64,000 nt of DNA from Campylobacter jejuni subsp. jejuni 414 (GCA_000163995.1 CM000855.1:591902-655901), one strand, 5' to 3'; counted from the stretch's first letter, positions 9,653 through 19,762 are shown. Notes: generated by a model not told the origin, from the sequence alone. Numbers and translations: made by a program.

Positions 9653-11050
9653 ATGGCAAATAAATTAAAGGTTGCTTGGTTTGATGGACTTAATATTGGA
9701 CAAACCCATTTTGAGCAACAAGAAAGATTTTTTAGTAGAAATATTGATCTTAAGACTATAAATATATATAGTAATTTGTATGGAATAATAGACTTAGAAT
9801 TTTCTCAAGAAATGTTATTGCAAGGAAAAATTGCACTTTCTAAAATTTCGGGTATTGCACAGGATGGAAGTATTTTTAATGCACCTGAGCAGGATTTATT
9901 ACCCGAGCCCATTGAAATCAACTATGAATCTTTGATTGATTCGATTGTGGTATTAAAAATTCCGATGGGAGTTACTGATATTGCTGATTTGTCTTTAAGA
10001 AATAGTTTTCCAAATTCAAAATATGTATGCCTTAGAAATAGTATTGCTTTAAGAAATTATGATGATTCAAAATCTAATGCAATGGATAAAATTGAAGATG
10101 AATACGAACTTGAAAATTTGACTTTTACGCAAGAGAAAAAAGATTTACTTCTTGCAAGTTTAAGATTAAAACTCGGTATTTTAGGCAATTCAACTCCTGA
10201 TGAACTTGAATTGCCAATTGCAAAAATTAAAAATATTGATATTAATAAAAAAATCGAATTGGAAAGCGATTTTATACCTACTTGCTTAAATATCAGCAAA
10301 ATATCTACTATAAGATCTTTTTTAGAAGAAATCATTTTTTCAATTAACCAGCATAAAAAAGTTCTATCTAATATTTTTAAAGGAATAGATCAAACAAAAA
10401 ATACATTAGATTTTAGCACTTTTTTATCTCTTAATCTTTTAAAAAAATGGTATTTAATATTTTCCCATCTATCAAAAAAAGATAAAATACACCCTGAATT
10501 TTTATATGAAAAATTTTTAGAATTTCAAGGAGAACTTGCAGCTTTTAGCAACGAAGAATCTTTTCTAGATTTTATTCCTTATAAGCACGATAATCTTTAT
10601 AATACTTTTTTAAATATGATGAATAATTTAAGATTATTATTTTCTAAAATCACAAGCCCTAAATATTTCATAGCTAAGACTAGTATTAATGGCAATGGTT
10701 TTTATGATTTTATTTTTGATAATTCAGGAATTTTAGAAGATGCTGAAATTTATTTTGCAGTTCGTGCAGAGGTTACTACAGAATATCTACTTAATAATTT
10801 TAAAATTCAAAGTAAAATACATACACAAAGTAAAATTAAAAATATAGTTGCGACTCAACTTGAAGGCTTAAATATAGATCAAGTACCTAATGTTCCATCT
10901 AGTATTCCTTACTTAAATGGTTATGTTTATTATAAAATAGATAAAAGAGATCAGCTGTTTAAAGATTTTAAAAATGAAAGTATCATTAGTATGTATTTGA
11001 CCAATAATATAAAAAATCCTGATATTATAATGTGGGCAGTATTCCAATGA
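9653..11050 (+). CDS. tssK: T6SS baseplate protein TssK
   Basis: A 465-residue TssK (ImpJ/VasE), which connects the baseplate to the TssL/TssM membrane complex. The N-terminal 'VAWFDGLNIGQTHFEQQERFF' corresponds to the family's W-x-(D/E)-G-(L/M)-x-(L/I)-x-x-x-H-F-Q pattern. The C-terminal part contains 'YYKIDKRDQLFKDFKNE', the family's Y-F-x-(I/L)-x-(R/K)-x-(G/D)-x-x-W region in a weaker form. It starts 10 bases after tssJ and overlaps tssL by 4 bases (ATGA). It is intact and of normal length. Confidence 0.94.
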   Translation: MANKLKVAWFDGLNIGQTHFEQQERFFSRNIDLKTINIYSNLYGIIDLEFSQEMLLQGKIALSKISGIAQDGSIFNAPEQDLLPEPIEINYESLIDSIVVLKIPMGVTDIADLSLRNSFPNSKYVCLRNSIALRNYDDSKSNAMDKIEDEYELENLTFTQEKKDLLLASLRLKLGILGNSTPDELELPIAKIKNIDINKKIELESDFIPTCLNISKISTIRSFLEEIIFSINQHKKVLSNIFKGIDQTKNTLDFSTFLSLNLLKKWYLIFSHLSKKDKIHPEFLYEKFLEFQGELAAFSNEESFLDFIPYKHDNLYNTFLNMMNNLRLLFSKITSPKYFIAKTSINGNGFYDFIFDNSGILEDAEIYFAVRAEVTTEYLLNNFKIQSKIHTQSKIKNIVATQLEGLNIDQVPNVPSSIPYLNGYVYYKIDKRDQLFKDFKNESIISMYLTNNIKNPDIIMWAVFQ

Positions 11051-11822
11051 GAGAAATAATAAACGAAGAAAAAAAGGCATTAAGTTTACTTCTTGATTCA
11101 AATTTTGATGGTTTAAAAAACAATAAAATTATTGATTATTCTTTGGAGTTGCTTTTGCTTTCTTACAGGCTTTCAAAGATAAGTTCTATAGATACAAGTA
11201 ATATTAATCAACTTAGAGAAACATTGATTAATAAAATCTTAGATATAACCGCTAAATTAAGCATGTGTAAAGAATATGATGAAAAAGAAATTATCAAATT
11301 TAAATATTGTCTTTGTGTTTTTATAGATGAAAGCTTAATGAAAAACGAACTTTTTATCAATTTTTGGGCTCACAATACCTTAACGGTAAGATTATTCGAT
11401 GAAACTCTAGGTGGAAATAATTTTTATGACATTGCATCATCATGGATTAACAACCCTTTTAAATTTAAAGATTTTTTGGAGTTTGTTTATGCTTGTTTAA
11501 TTCTTGGCTATAAAGGAAAGTATAATGAGGCTAAAGATAGAGATGAAAAAATAATCCATTTTTGTAATAATATTGCTGCGTCTTTAAGACCAGTTTATAA
11601 GGTAGAAGAAGAGTTGGCTTTTAATAAAGCATATAGAACCGGTTTAAAAGAAAATATTTGGCAGAAATTTATAAGATTATATTTTAAAAAATTATTATCA
11701 TTGTGCCGATGTTGATTATATTGGGAGTGTTGAGCTATACAATTTTTAATTTAGAAACTAATAACATTAAAATGGATAATAATATATCTATGTTGATAAA
11801 AAATTTAAACTTAAGCAAGTAA
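11047..11822 (+). CDS. tssL: T6SS inner-membrane protein TssL (DotU/IcmH), frameshifted before its membrane anchor
   Basis: A TssL/DotU-family protein: a helical cytoplasmic domain followed by a C-terminal membrane anchor. 'KFKYCLCVFIDESLM' and 'LLSYRLSKISS' match the DotU domain. As read, the frame stops at 11715 just after 'KFIRLYFKK'. In the next frame the expected hydrophobic anchor follows ('IIIIVPMLIILGVLSYTIF') and runs to a stop at 11820-11822. One extra A in the A6 run 11686-11691 joins them, giving 258 residues. The start at 11047 overlaps the tssK stop (ATGA); an ATG at 11032 is in frame but less likely. No OmpA-like peptidoglycan-binding domain is present. Confidence 0.88.
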
Positions 11823-12054
11823 AAATCCTAACTGTTTTAGCAGTGGTGATTCACTAATAAAATATAAAGTATGTGCAAATAAAATAATCCTATATTAGAT
11901 ATTTAGGCGCTTAACTAGTAAATCATATTCTTAAGTACCATTTATTTCAATCTCACATTTATAATCATATTTAGATAAAAAGGATATTATCTTTGTCAAA
12001 ATTCTTTAAGATGTATTATTGCTTTTTTGTATATTTTGTATTAAAGTTGAAAAG

Positions 12055-12618
12055 CTATACAAACTTAAATTTTCTATATAAGCTTATACTTAAACTATTA
12101 AAATCATTTAATAGTTTAAGATAATCATTCACAACAAAAAAAGTGTTAAAAATTTCATTTTTTATGTCTTCTTTTATGTAAAATTGATTATTTTTTATAT
12201 AAAGATAATTTTTGATATTGTTATTATTTATTACTTGGTTGTAAAAATTCTAAGACTTTCTTGATTGTTTAAATCTAAAAAACGAAGATGTAATTTTTTC
12301 CTCTAAAGCTAATTTTAAGGCATTGAGATCTTTAAAAGAAGCATTAAGATTTTCATCATTTTTAAAGCATAAATGATATTTTCATGTTCTTGTTTTTGAG
12401 TGATAGCATATTGTAATAAAGGATTTTTTAATGCGTATTGCTATTAATTAAAACATTGATTAAAAACATTTTAGCTAATAGAAGTAAAGATAGAAGTGTA
12501 GAAGGGATGTAAGAAGAATTTAGGTTTAAATTTAAAAGCGTTGTTCCGTCTAATCTTATGTTTTTAAATTCTCTAAGGCTTTTCTTTTTTCTGAATCAAT
12601 TTGAAGTGTTTTTTGCAT
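12055..12618 (-). pseudogene. Broken gene of unknown function after tagH
   Basis: No intact frame exists here, but a gene start is visible: AAGGG 7 bases before an ATG at 12618. By eye, five one-base changes, nearly all in A or T runs, would restore a frame of about 187 residues to a TAG at 12055. It would begin 'MQKTLQIDSEKRKALENLKN', contain 'QYAITQKQEHENIIYALKND' and a hydrophobic 'STLLSLLLLAKMFLINVL' segment, and end 'LNDFNSLSISLYRKF'. It follows tagH by 60 bases on the same strand, so it was probably the last gene of the tssM-tagH unit. I do not recognise the family. The density of breaks is higher than elsewhere in the window, so real decay is possible. The 230 bases between tssL and this gene show nothing codable. 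Confidence 0.55.
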
Positions 12619-12678
12619 CGTTTTCCCTTTCTTTTGTTTAATATTATGCTAAAAAACATAATATTAAAGGATGAAAAA

Positions 12679-13575
12679 TCACTCAAAATCTTTAATATAT
12701 TTTTCCAATGCTTTTATAGTAAGATTCTCAAAAAGAATCTTATCTTCTTTGATATTATTTTGTATTGCAGCTTCAAGATACTTAATAAATATATTTTCTT
12801 CCATTTCTTCAAAGATAGGAGTATATAATTCTTTTGTGATTAAACTGAGCGCTAAAATATTGATCAATCTTGTAGATTTGATTAGAGGTATATTGTTAAT
12901 AATACTTTCAAAATCTTTGATATTAATAGGAGAATAATCTTTGTCTAATTTAGAGCTTTGTTGTTTTGTTTTGATGTCTTTTAAATTTTTTACCAAGCTT
13001 TTTAAAATATTTTCATGCTCTAATGAATGGGGATTTTGAGTTATTTCTTTTAGGAAGCTATCATCTGCCTTTTCTTCTTCAATAAATTTGTAATCATTAT
13101 TTTTTAAAATCTCTTTCAATTCTTCATTTTTGTCAAAATTTATACTTGTCTTTCCTCTAGGTTGAATTTCAATTTCATCAAAACGATTGCGTTTTTCAAT
13201 ATCTTCTAAGTATTTTTTGTTCTCTTTGATACTTTCTTCAATACTTTTTGCATCTACAAATCTAAATTCCAAATTACCGATTCTAAAAATATCGCCTATA
13301 CTAATTATTATTTCATAACCACTTGGCACTTTAGAAAAGGACTTGTTATAATAAATGTCAGAATCTTCAAAAGGTGTAATTGTAAAAAATCCTTCTTCAT
13401 AAGATACTATAGCATGTGTATTTTTGATTTGTTCTAGTTTATCTTGAATGCGAAAAGTGCAATCTTCACCGCTTCCTATACTTCCACCCTTTGTTTTAAA
13501 TACAAATGTTTTAGAGCCATTAATACATTCATCATAATTTTCAATGGTAATTCCTATTTCTTCTTTTTCTATCAT
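12679..13575 (-). CDS. tagH: FHA-domain T6SS accessory protein (TagH-like)
   Basis: A 298-residue protein with an N-terminal forkhead-associated domain at about residues 20-105: 'GSIGSGEDCTFRIQD', then 'NTHAIVSYEEGFFTI', the G-R/S-x-x-x-C...H-A core that binds phosphothreonine. The rest is charged and helical. FHA proteins (TagH/Fha/ImpI) accompany many T6SS clusters, where they scaffold or regulate assembly, in some species through threonine phosphorylation. No PpkA-type kinase or PppA-type phosphatase is seen in this window, so the regulatory partner, if any, is unknown. Its ATG overlaps the end of tssM by 4 bases (ATGA). Confidence 0.85.
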   Translation of the reverse strand: MIEKEEIGITIENYDECINGSKTFVFKTKGGSIGSGEDCTFRIQDKLEQIKNTHAIVSYEEGFFTITPFEDSDIYYNKSFSKVPSGYEIIISIGDIFRIGNLEFRFVDAKSIEESIKENKKYLEDIEKRNRFDEIEIQPRGKTSINFDKNEELKEILKNNDYKFIEEEKADDSFLKEITQNPHSLEHENILKSLVKNLKDIKTKQQSSKLDKDYSPINIKDFESIINNIPLIKSTRLINILALSLITKELYTPIFEEMEENIFIKYLEAAIQNNIKEDKILFENLTIKALEKYIKDFE

Positions 13576-16500
13576 TGTTTACTTACCCCTGTGATATTTT
13601 CTACTATTTTAAGATTATTTAAAATATAAACTATATTATTTAAATCATTAGCACCACTAATAATTTCAAAGTCAAAATATAAGTTTTTATTATTGTTAAA
13701 TATAATGCTGTATGTAGAATTGTTTTTGCTGTCTTTTATAAACTTATACCATGCCCATTCTCCTTCATATGATTTTGTATAATTTAAATTAGGATTGGAG
13801 TAGTTATAGGCTATGAAATTTAAGCTTGTTCCATTGTTAAATTCTTCTGCTACAATTTGCAAGGATTGATCAAGAGTATGGTCATATTGGATATTTTTAT
13901 TATTATAACCAAGCTTTACAGAGGAAAAATCTGCACTTAAATCGAGGCTTTGGATGGTAAAATTAACTTTTATGTTGTCATTGGCATTCAGTATGAGATT
14001 TGAAAGATTATCTGCATTGGTGATAAAATCTAAAAATTCTTTAGAGAAATTTAATTTTGAAGCAAATTGAGAGTTAATAGAGTAGTTATTTTTTCTTTTT
14101 ACTAAAACATTGTTCAAGTATTTTTATAAAAACTATTTAATACTCCATTTCTACCAAAAAATGTTTTAAAACTATCCATGCTAAGATCAGCTGTGCTTTC
14201 TTCATTAAAAGGATAGAATGGTGCAATATCATTGATAAATGGATTGTATACTTCATTGGTCCAAGCAGTATTAAATAAAGAAATGCCATAATTTTCGATT
14301 AAATTCCAAGAATGATTATAAAGCTGACTATAATACCTTTCTAAATCACTAGGTAATTTTTTTATACTCATTTGAAATGCAATAAAAGGATCATTGGCGT
14401 CTTTATTGTTTCCAAGAGCATATGCAATTTTTTCTTCAGCACTTTGGCCATTGTTGGAGCTAAAATCTACAATCTTATTGGACACATTTGTAATATTTGT
14501 ATTAATAACGTCTAATATTTTTTCATCGTCAGTGTTTTTACCAACTTCTATATTACCAACGCTTAAAAGTGTATTTTTATTTACAAGTTTATGGTATTGA
14601 ATGAAAACATTGCTTACCCCAATAAAGCTTGATTTAATTTCTCCAGCGTTTAATCCTAAATTGTAGGCTTGAGTCAGTAAAACTGCATCATTTAGATTTG
14701 TATTGGAGCTAACAATTTTCAATAAAGAATATAAGGGATTTTCTTTTTTTGATAAAATATCAAGCTCATTAAGCATTCCATCTTTAGTATTATACTTAAC
14801 GGGCTGCAATGAAGCAAGTAGATTTTGCCAAGCGTTTTGATATTCATTTAAGTATAATTTTAAAATACCCATAGTTAAAGTATTTTTATTTTCTTTAAAA
14901 TTGCTATTTAACATCCAAGAATCAATATTGATTGCAGTATCAATTTGTTGATTTAAGTCTTTTAAAAAGTCTATCATGCCAACTTTTGTATATATTTTAT
15001 CTATAGAGGTTATTTGAGAATTGTTCGAAAATATACTATTTGCAGCAAAGCCTAAATCCTCTTTTATGAGATATTTTTCTTTGGGTTTGTCGCTATTTAA
15101 AAAATTAAGAAGAGTGTAAATTCTTTGAGTTTTGCTTATAGTTTCAAGCTTTCTTTTTCCTGTATTTATACTGTTTTCATCTTCTTTAAAAGATTTAAGA
15201 TTAAATTGTTTAAGCTCATCTACTCCTCCTAAAAAGTCGTCTTTAGAGATTGAATACTTACTTAAAGCATTCCAGTTTTCATTAATCCAGATTTTTAGCA
15301 TTTCTTTATTAAAATATTTTTGCTCAAACAAAGATCTATACATATATAAAGTTTTGATTAAATTTTCTTTATCTGTGTCAGTAAGTAAAGTATACTCCAT
15401 TTCTTTTAATAAAGTGTTTTTTAACACATCTTCATTAAGTTTATAATAAAGTTGTTTGGCTTCTTTAAATCCTTTATATGAAAGATTGAGATTTAAATAT
15501 TGAAGTATATTATTATCTTGCCAAAGTTCAGGATAAGTGTTTAAAATATTTCTCAATTCAATTAAAAAGTCAGCTTTTTGTTTAATGTTTAAATTTTGAT
15601 AATCTTGATTTTCGAGAAGTGATTGTAAAGATCTTAAGGTGTTTTGGCTTTTTTCAAATTCGTTATTATTTTTGTTTATAAAATAAGAAGATATAGTATA
15701 TGTTCCAAAGCTTATGATTAAAATCATAATTAAAAAAGATAGTTTTTTAGAATAAGATTTCATAATACTTAAAGAATAATCTGTAAAAATTAAATCTTCA
15801 AGCAGTGATTTAACAAAATAGCTTTGTTTATTATATATAATACTAGATTTTGATAATATTTTTTTGCAGTTATATTTCTCACATATGGCATCAAGCAGGA
15901 AATTTCTAGGAATATTTTCTTGATAGGCGCTGACAAAGTAAACTCCTCTAAGATAAGAATTATTTTTGAGTTTATTTTCCTCTTGTGTTTCTAAAATAAA
16001 TATCTTTACCAATGCAAATAAATTATCAAGCTGTTTTAAAAATAAGTAGCTTTTATTTTTGTTTTCTAAATTATAAATATAGGAATTTTTACTCATCAAA
16101 GAGCATAATAATGAATCACTTAATTCTTTAAATTCATTATTTAAAAATTCTTCATTTAAGATTTGCTCAAAAGATAATCCTAAAATTTTATCTGAAATTT
16201 TTTTATCGAAAATATCAAAATATTCTTTCATGCCTTCGATCAAATCAAGTTTTGAAAAGACTATATAGATAGGCAATTTCAAATTCAAAGTTTTTTCACA
16301 TTCATTTACTCTTTTTGTTAAATATCTAATAAGATTTTTGGAATACTCTTTAGGATTATTTAAGAAAAGGACAGTATCAACAACCAAAATAATTCCATTT
16401 AGTTTGCTATGAAAAAAATTTTTATTGAGAAAAGTAAGGAATTTTTTCCATATATTTTTTTAATTAAAAAATCTCTATTTTTATCTATATCATCTTCAGG

Positions 16501-17097
16501 TATTTCATCACTACTTATAGGTTTAAAAAATTCTTCTTGTGAAAAATAGTTTCCTTCTGTATCTAATAAAGCACCTTTTTTTGATACATAGAGTGCAAAA
16601 TTTCTAGTAGATTTATGGAATTTTTTATAAGATTCTAAGCTATCACTAAGTGGATATTCGATGTCAGAATAATTAATAAAAGTGCTTTTTCCAGCTCCTT
16701 CATTTCCAATGATGATAATTAAAGGTAAATTTTTTATTTTTAAGTCATTTTTCCAAGTTTCTTTAGCATCTTTAAGAGATAAAAAGAAGTTTCTTTTAGA
16801 TTTATAAATAAACTCATCAGCTTCTTTTTTTAGATCTTTAAATTTTAATCTTTTTTCGCTTTTTAAAGAAGATATAAAATTTACAATAGGCTTTAATAAA
16901 AAAATAAAAAAGACAATAAGCCAAACTATAGAGATAATGCTAAATCTTAAAAATGAGCTACTAAAAATATATACATCATTAAAAGCCACTAAAGGACCCC
17001 AAAACCAAAATAAAATGCTAAAGAGAAAGATACAACAAAGCAGAAAAATAGTTACAAATAATCTTGATTTTATAAAATCAAATATTTTTTTAAACAT
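13572..17097 (-). CDS. tssM: T6SS inner-membrane protein TssM (IcmF), split by two frameshifts
   Basis: TssM/IcmF, the large membrane-complex protein bridging TssL and TssJ. It reads as three open frames: 232 residues (from 17097), 757 residues, and a last 181. The first has two membrane segments (about residues 13-35 and 50-69) and the Walker A 'GNEGAGKST' at about 131-139. The second opens with the nucleotide-binding 'VVDTVLFLNNP' strand and has a third membrane segment ('FLIMILIISFGTYTISSYF'). The third is the IcmF C-terminal periplasmic domain ending in 'EGEWAWYKFIKD'. One extra T in the T6 at 16442-16447 and one in the T5 at 14121-14125 join all three into 1175 residues, the usual TssM size. 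Confidence 0.9.
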
Positions 17098-17185
17098 TCA
17101 TTATTCCTTAAAAAGTAAAAACAAATAAATATTAGTATTAATATGTAAATATTTTTAAAAAAATTAAATAGATTAACATTAAAAT

Positions 17186-17193
17186 GATACAAT
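17186..17193 (+). promoter_or_regulatory. Probable -10 box and strong ribosome binding site for hcp
   Basis: GATACAAT, preceded by T, resembles the Campylobacter extended -10 (the same TGATACAAT appears upstream of dcuB). It lies 37 bases before the hcp ATG. AAAGGAGG at 17214-17221, 8 bases before the ATG, is the strongest Shine-Dalgarno sequence in the window and fits a protein made in large amounts. The gap 17098-17229 is divergent between tssM and hcp. Confidence 0.55.
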
Positions 17194-17229
17194 TTTGAAT
17201 GTTAAAAAAAATTAAAGGAGGTTCTTTTT

Positions 17230-17745
17230 ATGGCTGAACCAGCGTTTATAAAAATTGAAGGTTCTACACAAGGTTTGATTTCAAGCGGTGCATCTACCGA
17301 AGCTAGCATTGGTAATAGATATAAGTCAGGTCATGAAGATGAAATCATGGCTCAAGAGGTATCTCATATTGTAACCGTACCTGTAGATCAGCAGAGTGGG
17401 CAGCCTTCCGGACAAAGAGTTCATAAGCCTTTTTCTTTTACTTGCTCATTAAATAAATCTGTACCTTTGTTGTATAATGCACTTACTAAAGGAGAAAGAC
17501 TTCCAACAGTTGAAGTTCATTGGTTTAGAACTGCAACAAGTGGTGGATCTGAACATTTTTTTACTACAAAATTGGAAGATGCAATTATTACAAATATTGA
17601 ATTAATAATGCCAAATGCACAAGAGACAAGCAATCATGATAAAACAGAGCTTTTAAAAGTTTCAATGAGCTATAGAAAAGTAGTTTGGGAGCATACTGCT
17701 GCTGGAACTAGCGGAAGTGATGATTGGAGAGAAGGTAAAGCTTAA
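17230..17745 (+). CDS. hcp: T6SS tube protein Hcp (TssD)
   Basis: A 171-residue Hcp, which forms the hexameric rings of the inner tube and is the usual secreted marker of an active T6SS. Family features: 'FIKIEGSTQGLISSG' at the start, 'HKPFSFTCSLNKSVPLLYNAL' region (about residues 65-85), 'VEVHWFRTATSGG', and the C-terminal 'KVSMSYRKVVWEHTAAG'. It is intact. It is transcribed alone, diverging from tssM, with its own promoter, a very strong ribosome binding site and a hairpin behind it, which suits high and separate expression. Confidence 0.97.
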   Translation: MAEPAFIKIEGSTQGLISSGASTEASIGNRYKSGHEDEIMAQEVSHIVTVPVDQQSGQPSGQRVHKPFSFTCSLNKSVPLLYNALTKGERLPTVEVHWFRTATSGGSEHFFTTKLEDAIITNIELIMPNAQETSNHDKTELLKVSMSYRKVVWEHTAAGTSGSDDWREGKA

Positions 17746-17779
17746 TTATAAAGCTGTAAAGGAAAATTTTATCTTAAAA

Positions 17780-17815
17780 AAATCCCGACTAATATACGTG
17801 ATTATAGTTGGGATT
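17780..17815 (+). terminator. Hairpin downstream of hcp
   Basis: ATCCCGACTA (17782-17791) can pair with TAGTTGGGAT (17805-17814), with one G-T wobble and a 13-base loop; an A-run precedes it and only a short T-poor stretch follows. It lies 37 bases after the hcp stop. It may stop transcription or protect the abundant hcp message from 3' decay; the lack of a T-run makes the second use as likely as the first. Confidence 0.5.
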
Positions 17816-18067
17816 GCATCTTGAAAATCTATTTTTTACTTTTCTTAGTTTTAATTATAAAATTTACTTTCTAAATTATAAAGCTATTATTTATAAAATA
17901 ATTTATCTTAACGAATAAATTTTTATTTTTTCTATACTTAAATATTGCTATATTTATCTTTTTTAAGTTTAGGTATAAATTAATATTAAGATTTTGCAAT
18001 CGATTTATTTTTATATTTTAAAAAGCTCATCCTTTCCAGCGCATGTTTTTATTTAGTTTTAAACTTT

Positions 18068-18460
18068 CTATGCATAAGTAGCTTTAAATTCATGAAGCAA
18101 GGTTGAAATCGTTGTTCTAAAATCGTAAAAAACCATTTCTTCGCTAAAACTTAATCGTTTAATGCCTCTGTTTAAAGTGTTTTCGCTCATGGTTTATATC
18201 ACTTGAAAAAATATTTGAATGGTAAAATCAAAAGGTTTGGTAAATTCAAACAACCTTATAATACTTTGACTTAATGATATGATAAAATCTTCTTTATTTT
18301 ATTTGCAGGTATAGTTATTTTTAAGTTTTTGAAATTTATTTCATTCTAAATTTCAAATATTAGCACTTCTTAAAAATAAATATGGACTGATAAATCCAAT
18401 AATAACTCTAAGGTTTTGTTTTAGCAGAACTATAAAGAGTTTGTACTATATTGTATGCAT
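18068..18460 (-). pseudogene. Remnant of a P4-type tyrosine recombinase (integrase)
   Basis: Read on the minus strand, broken frames give integrase segments in the right order. 'FLRSANI' plus a 'NLE..EINF..LKITIPANK' pattern corresponds to the catalytic-Arg region and its following strand. 'KEDFIISLSQSIIRLFEF' corresponds to the K-x-x-x-x-x-x-P-L-S region. 'MSENTLNRGIKRLSFSEEMV' followed by 'DFRTTISTLLHEF' matches the H/G-x-R region that carries the second catalytic Arg in P4-like integrases. Stops and frameshifts interrupt it and the 3' end (catalytic Tyr) is missing. It sits at the right edge of the T6SS block, which suggests that the block was carried by an integrative element. Confidence 0.75.
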
Positions 18461-19213
18461 TCTTTATTTATTACATGTAACATATTTTTATTGTCTCATT
18501 TTTACCTTCCGTTTTTAATTTATCATATATTGATCTTTTTTAACGTCTTTGTCACCTATTTTTAATGATATGTATCTAAAATAGAAAATTTTATCTATTT
18601 TTCTTTGTTATTAGATTCAACTAATTTTTTATTGACTACATTGATAATATTCATCTTATCCTTGTAAAGTATATGCAAATTTTAAAAAATATTTTTTACA
18701 CATACTTTTGAATTTGTTAAAAGATACTAAATGGTATTAATTATATCTTTTTAAAGTTCTGATTTATTAGATTTTATTTTTTAATTAAGATGAATTGAGA
18801 TAAGAAGTAGCGATGTGATCCCGCGCCAACTTAATCGCCAAAAAGCTTGATTGCATTAGTACAAATTATTAAGATTTTTTTACAAAGATACATTGATTAA
18901 ACGTTCAACTCCTGAAATAGACTTTAATTTTTAGCAAATTTTAGTTTTTTTCAAGAATGGATGATAATCGTTATAAAAATTGGGATATATTTGGTGGTGT
19001 GATAAGGATAATATATTTTTAGAACTTATAGTTTAAAAGAAGATGAAACAAATTCTAAAATCGATAAAAATTTATTGATTTTAGGAAAAATAAAGTCAAA
19101 GAAATACAATAGTTATATTTTAAGTTTTATGGAAAGATAAAAACAACATAAAAATACTGAGTTTATCTTTCCTAGTATTTTTTCTAATAATATTTAGTAA
19201 CATTGTAATACTA
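18461..19213. other. Gene-free, decayed spacer
   Basis: About 750 bases with stops in all frames on both strands. Short peptide-like stretches occur but I cannot tie any of them to a family. A patch near 18810-18840 (containing CCCGCGCCAAC) is markedly more GC-rich than its surroundings and may be foreign. No tRNA, attachment-site pair or promoter was recognised. It separates the T6SS/integrase remnant from the backbone. Confidence 0.5.
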
Positions 19214-19762
19214 TTATAAATTAATAAATTTAAGCATTAAATCAAGCCTTAGTTTTAAACCCTGTGTGTTGTATAGTTTTATTTTATCAATTTCTAAAGC
19301 CATAGGAAGATTTTCTAAATTTTGTATAAAATTAAGCAAGTCTTTAAAATCACCATTTAAACTTAGCAAAACATAATTATAGTAGATAAAATTTTTATTT
19401 TCTTTAGAAAATTTTATTTCATTAATGATTAAATTGCTAGATAAATTGTTGATTTTTTTGATAAAAAAATCTTTATCATAAGAAAATAAATGCAATTTTT
19501 CTTTATAGTATTTTAATTTTTCTTCCTCTGTTTTTATTTGTTTGGTTAGCTTTACCTTTGTTTCTTTAAGATATGAATTTTCTATTTTTACTTCATTTAG
19601 TGGAAGGTGATTATGCTCTACTAGTGTTTTTTGAAAAATATCTTGTAAAAAACTATCATGAATTTTAAAAGCTAAAAATAAAGCACAAAGACAGATAAAG
19701 CAAGCAAAGAGAAATTTTTCTCTAGAATTTAAATTTTGCAAAAATACTTCTATTTTACTCAT
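19214..19762 (-). CDS. PilO/GspM-like inner-membrane protein, probable DNA-uptake component
   Basis: A 182-residue protein with one membrane segment near residues 17-33 ('FLFACFICLCALFLAF'), a coiled coil (about 55-90) and a small C-terminal alpha-beta domain ('NLIINEIKFS...YVLLSLNGDFKDLLNFIQNLENLPMALEI' region). This layout (short cytoplasmic tail, membrane helix, coiled coil, ferredoxin-like domain) is that of PilO/GspM proteins of type IV pilus and type II secretion machines. The start at 19762 overlaps the upstream gene by 8 bases; the ATG at 19807 is upstream but lies deep inside that gene. Campylobacter uses a type II secretion-like machine for natural transformation, so a competence role is a reasonable inference. 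Confidence 0.55.
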   Translation of the reverse strand: MSKIEVFLQNLNSREKFLFACFICLCALFLAFKIHDSFLQDIFQKTLVEHNHLPLNEVKIENSYLKETKVKLTKQIKTEEEKLKYYKEKLHLFSYDKDFFIKKINNLSSNLIINEIKFSKENKNFIYYNYVLLSLNGDFKDLLNFIQNLENLPMALEIDKIKLYNTQGLKLRLDLMLKFINL

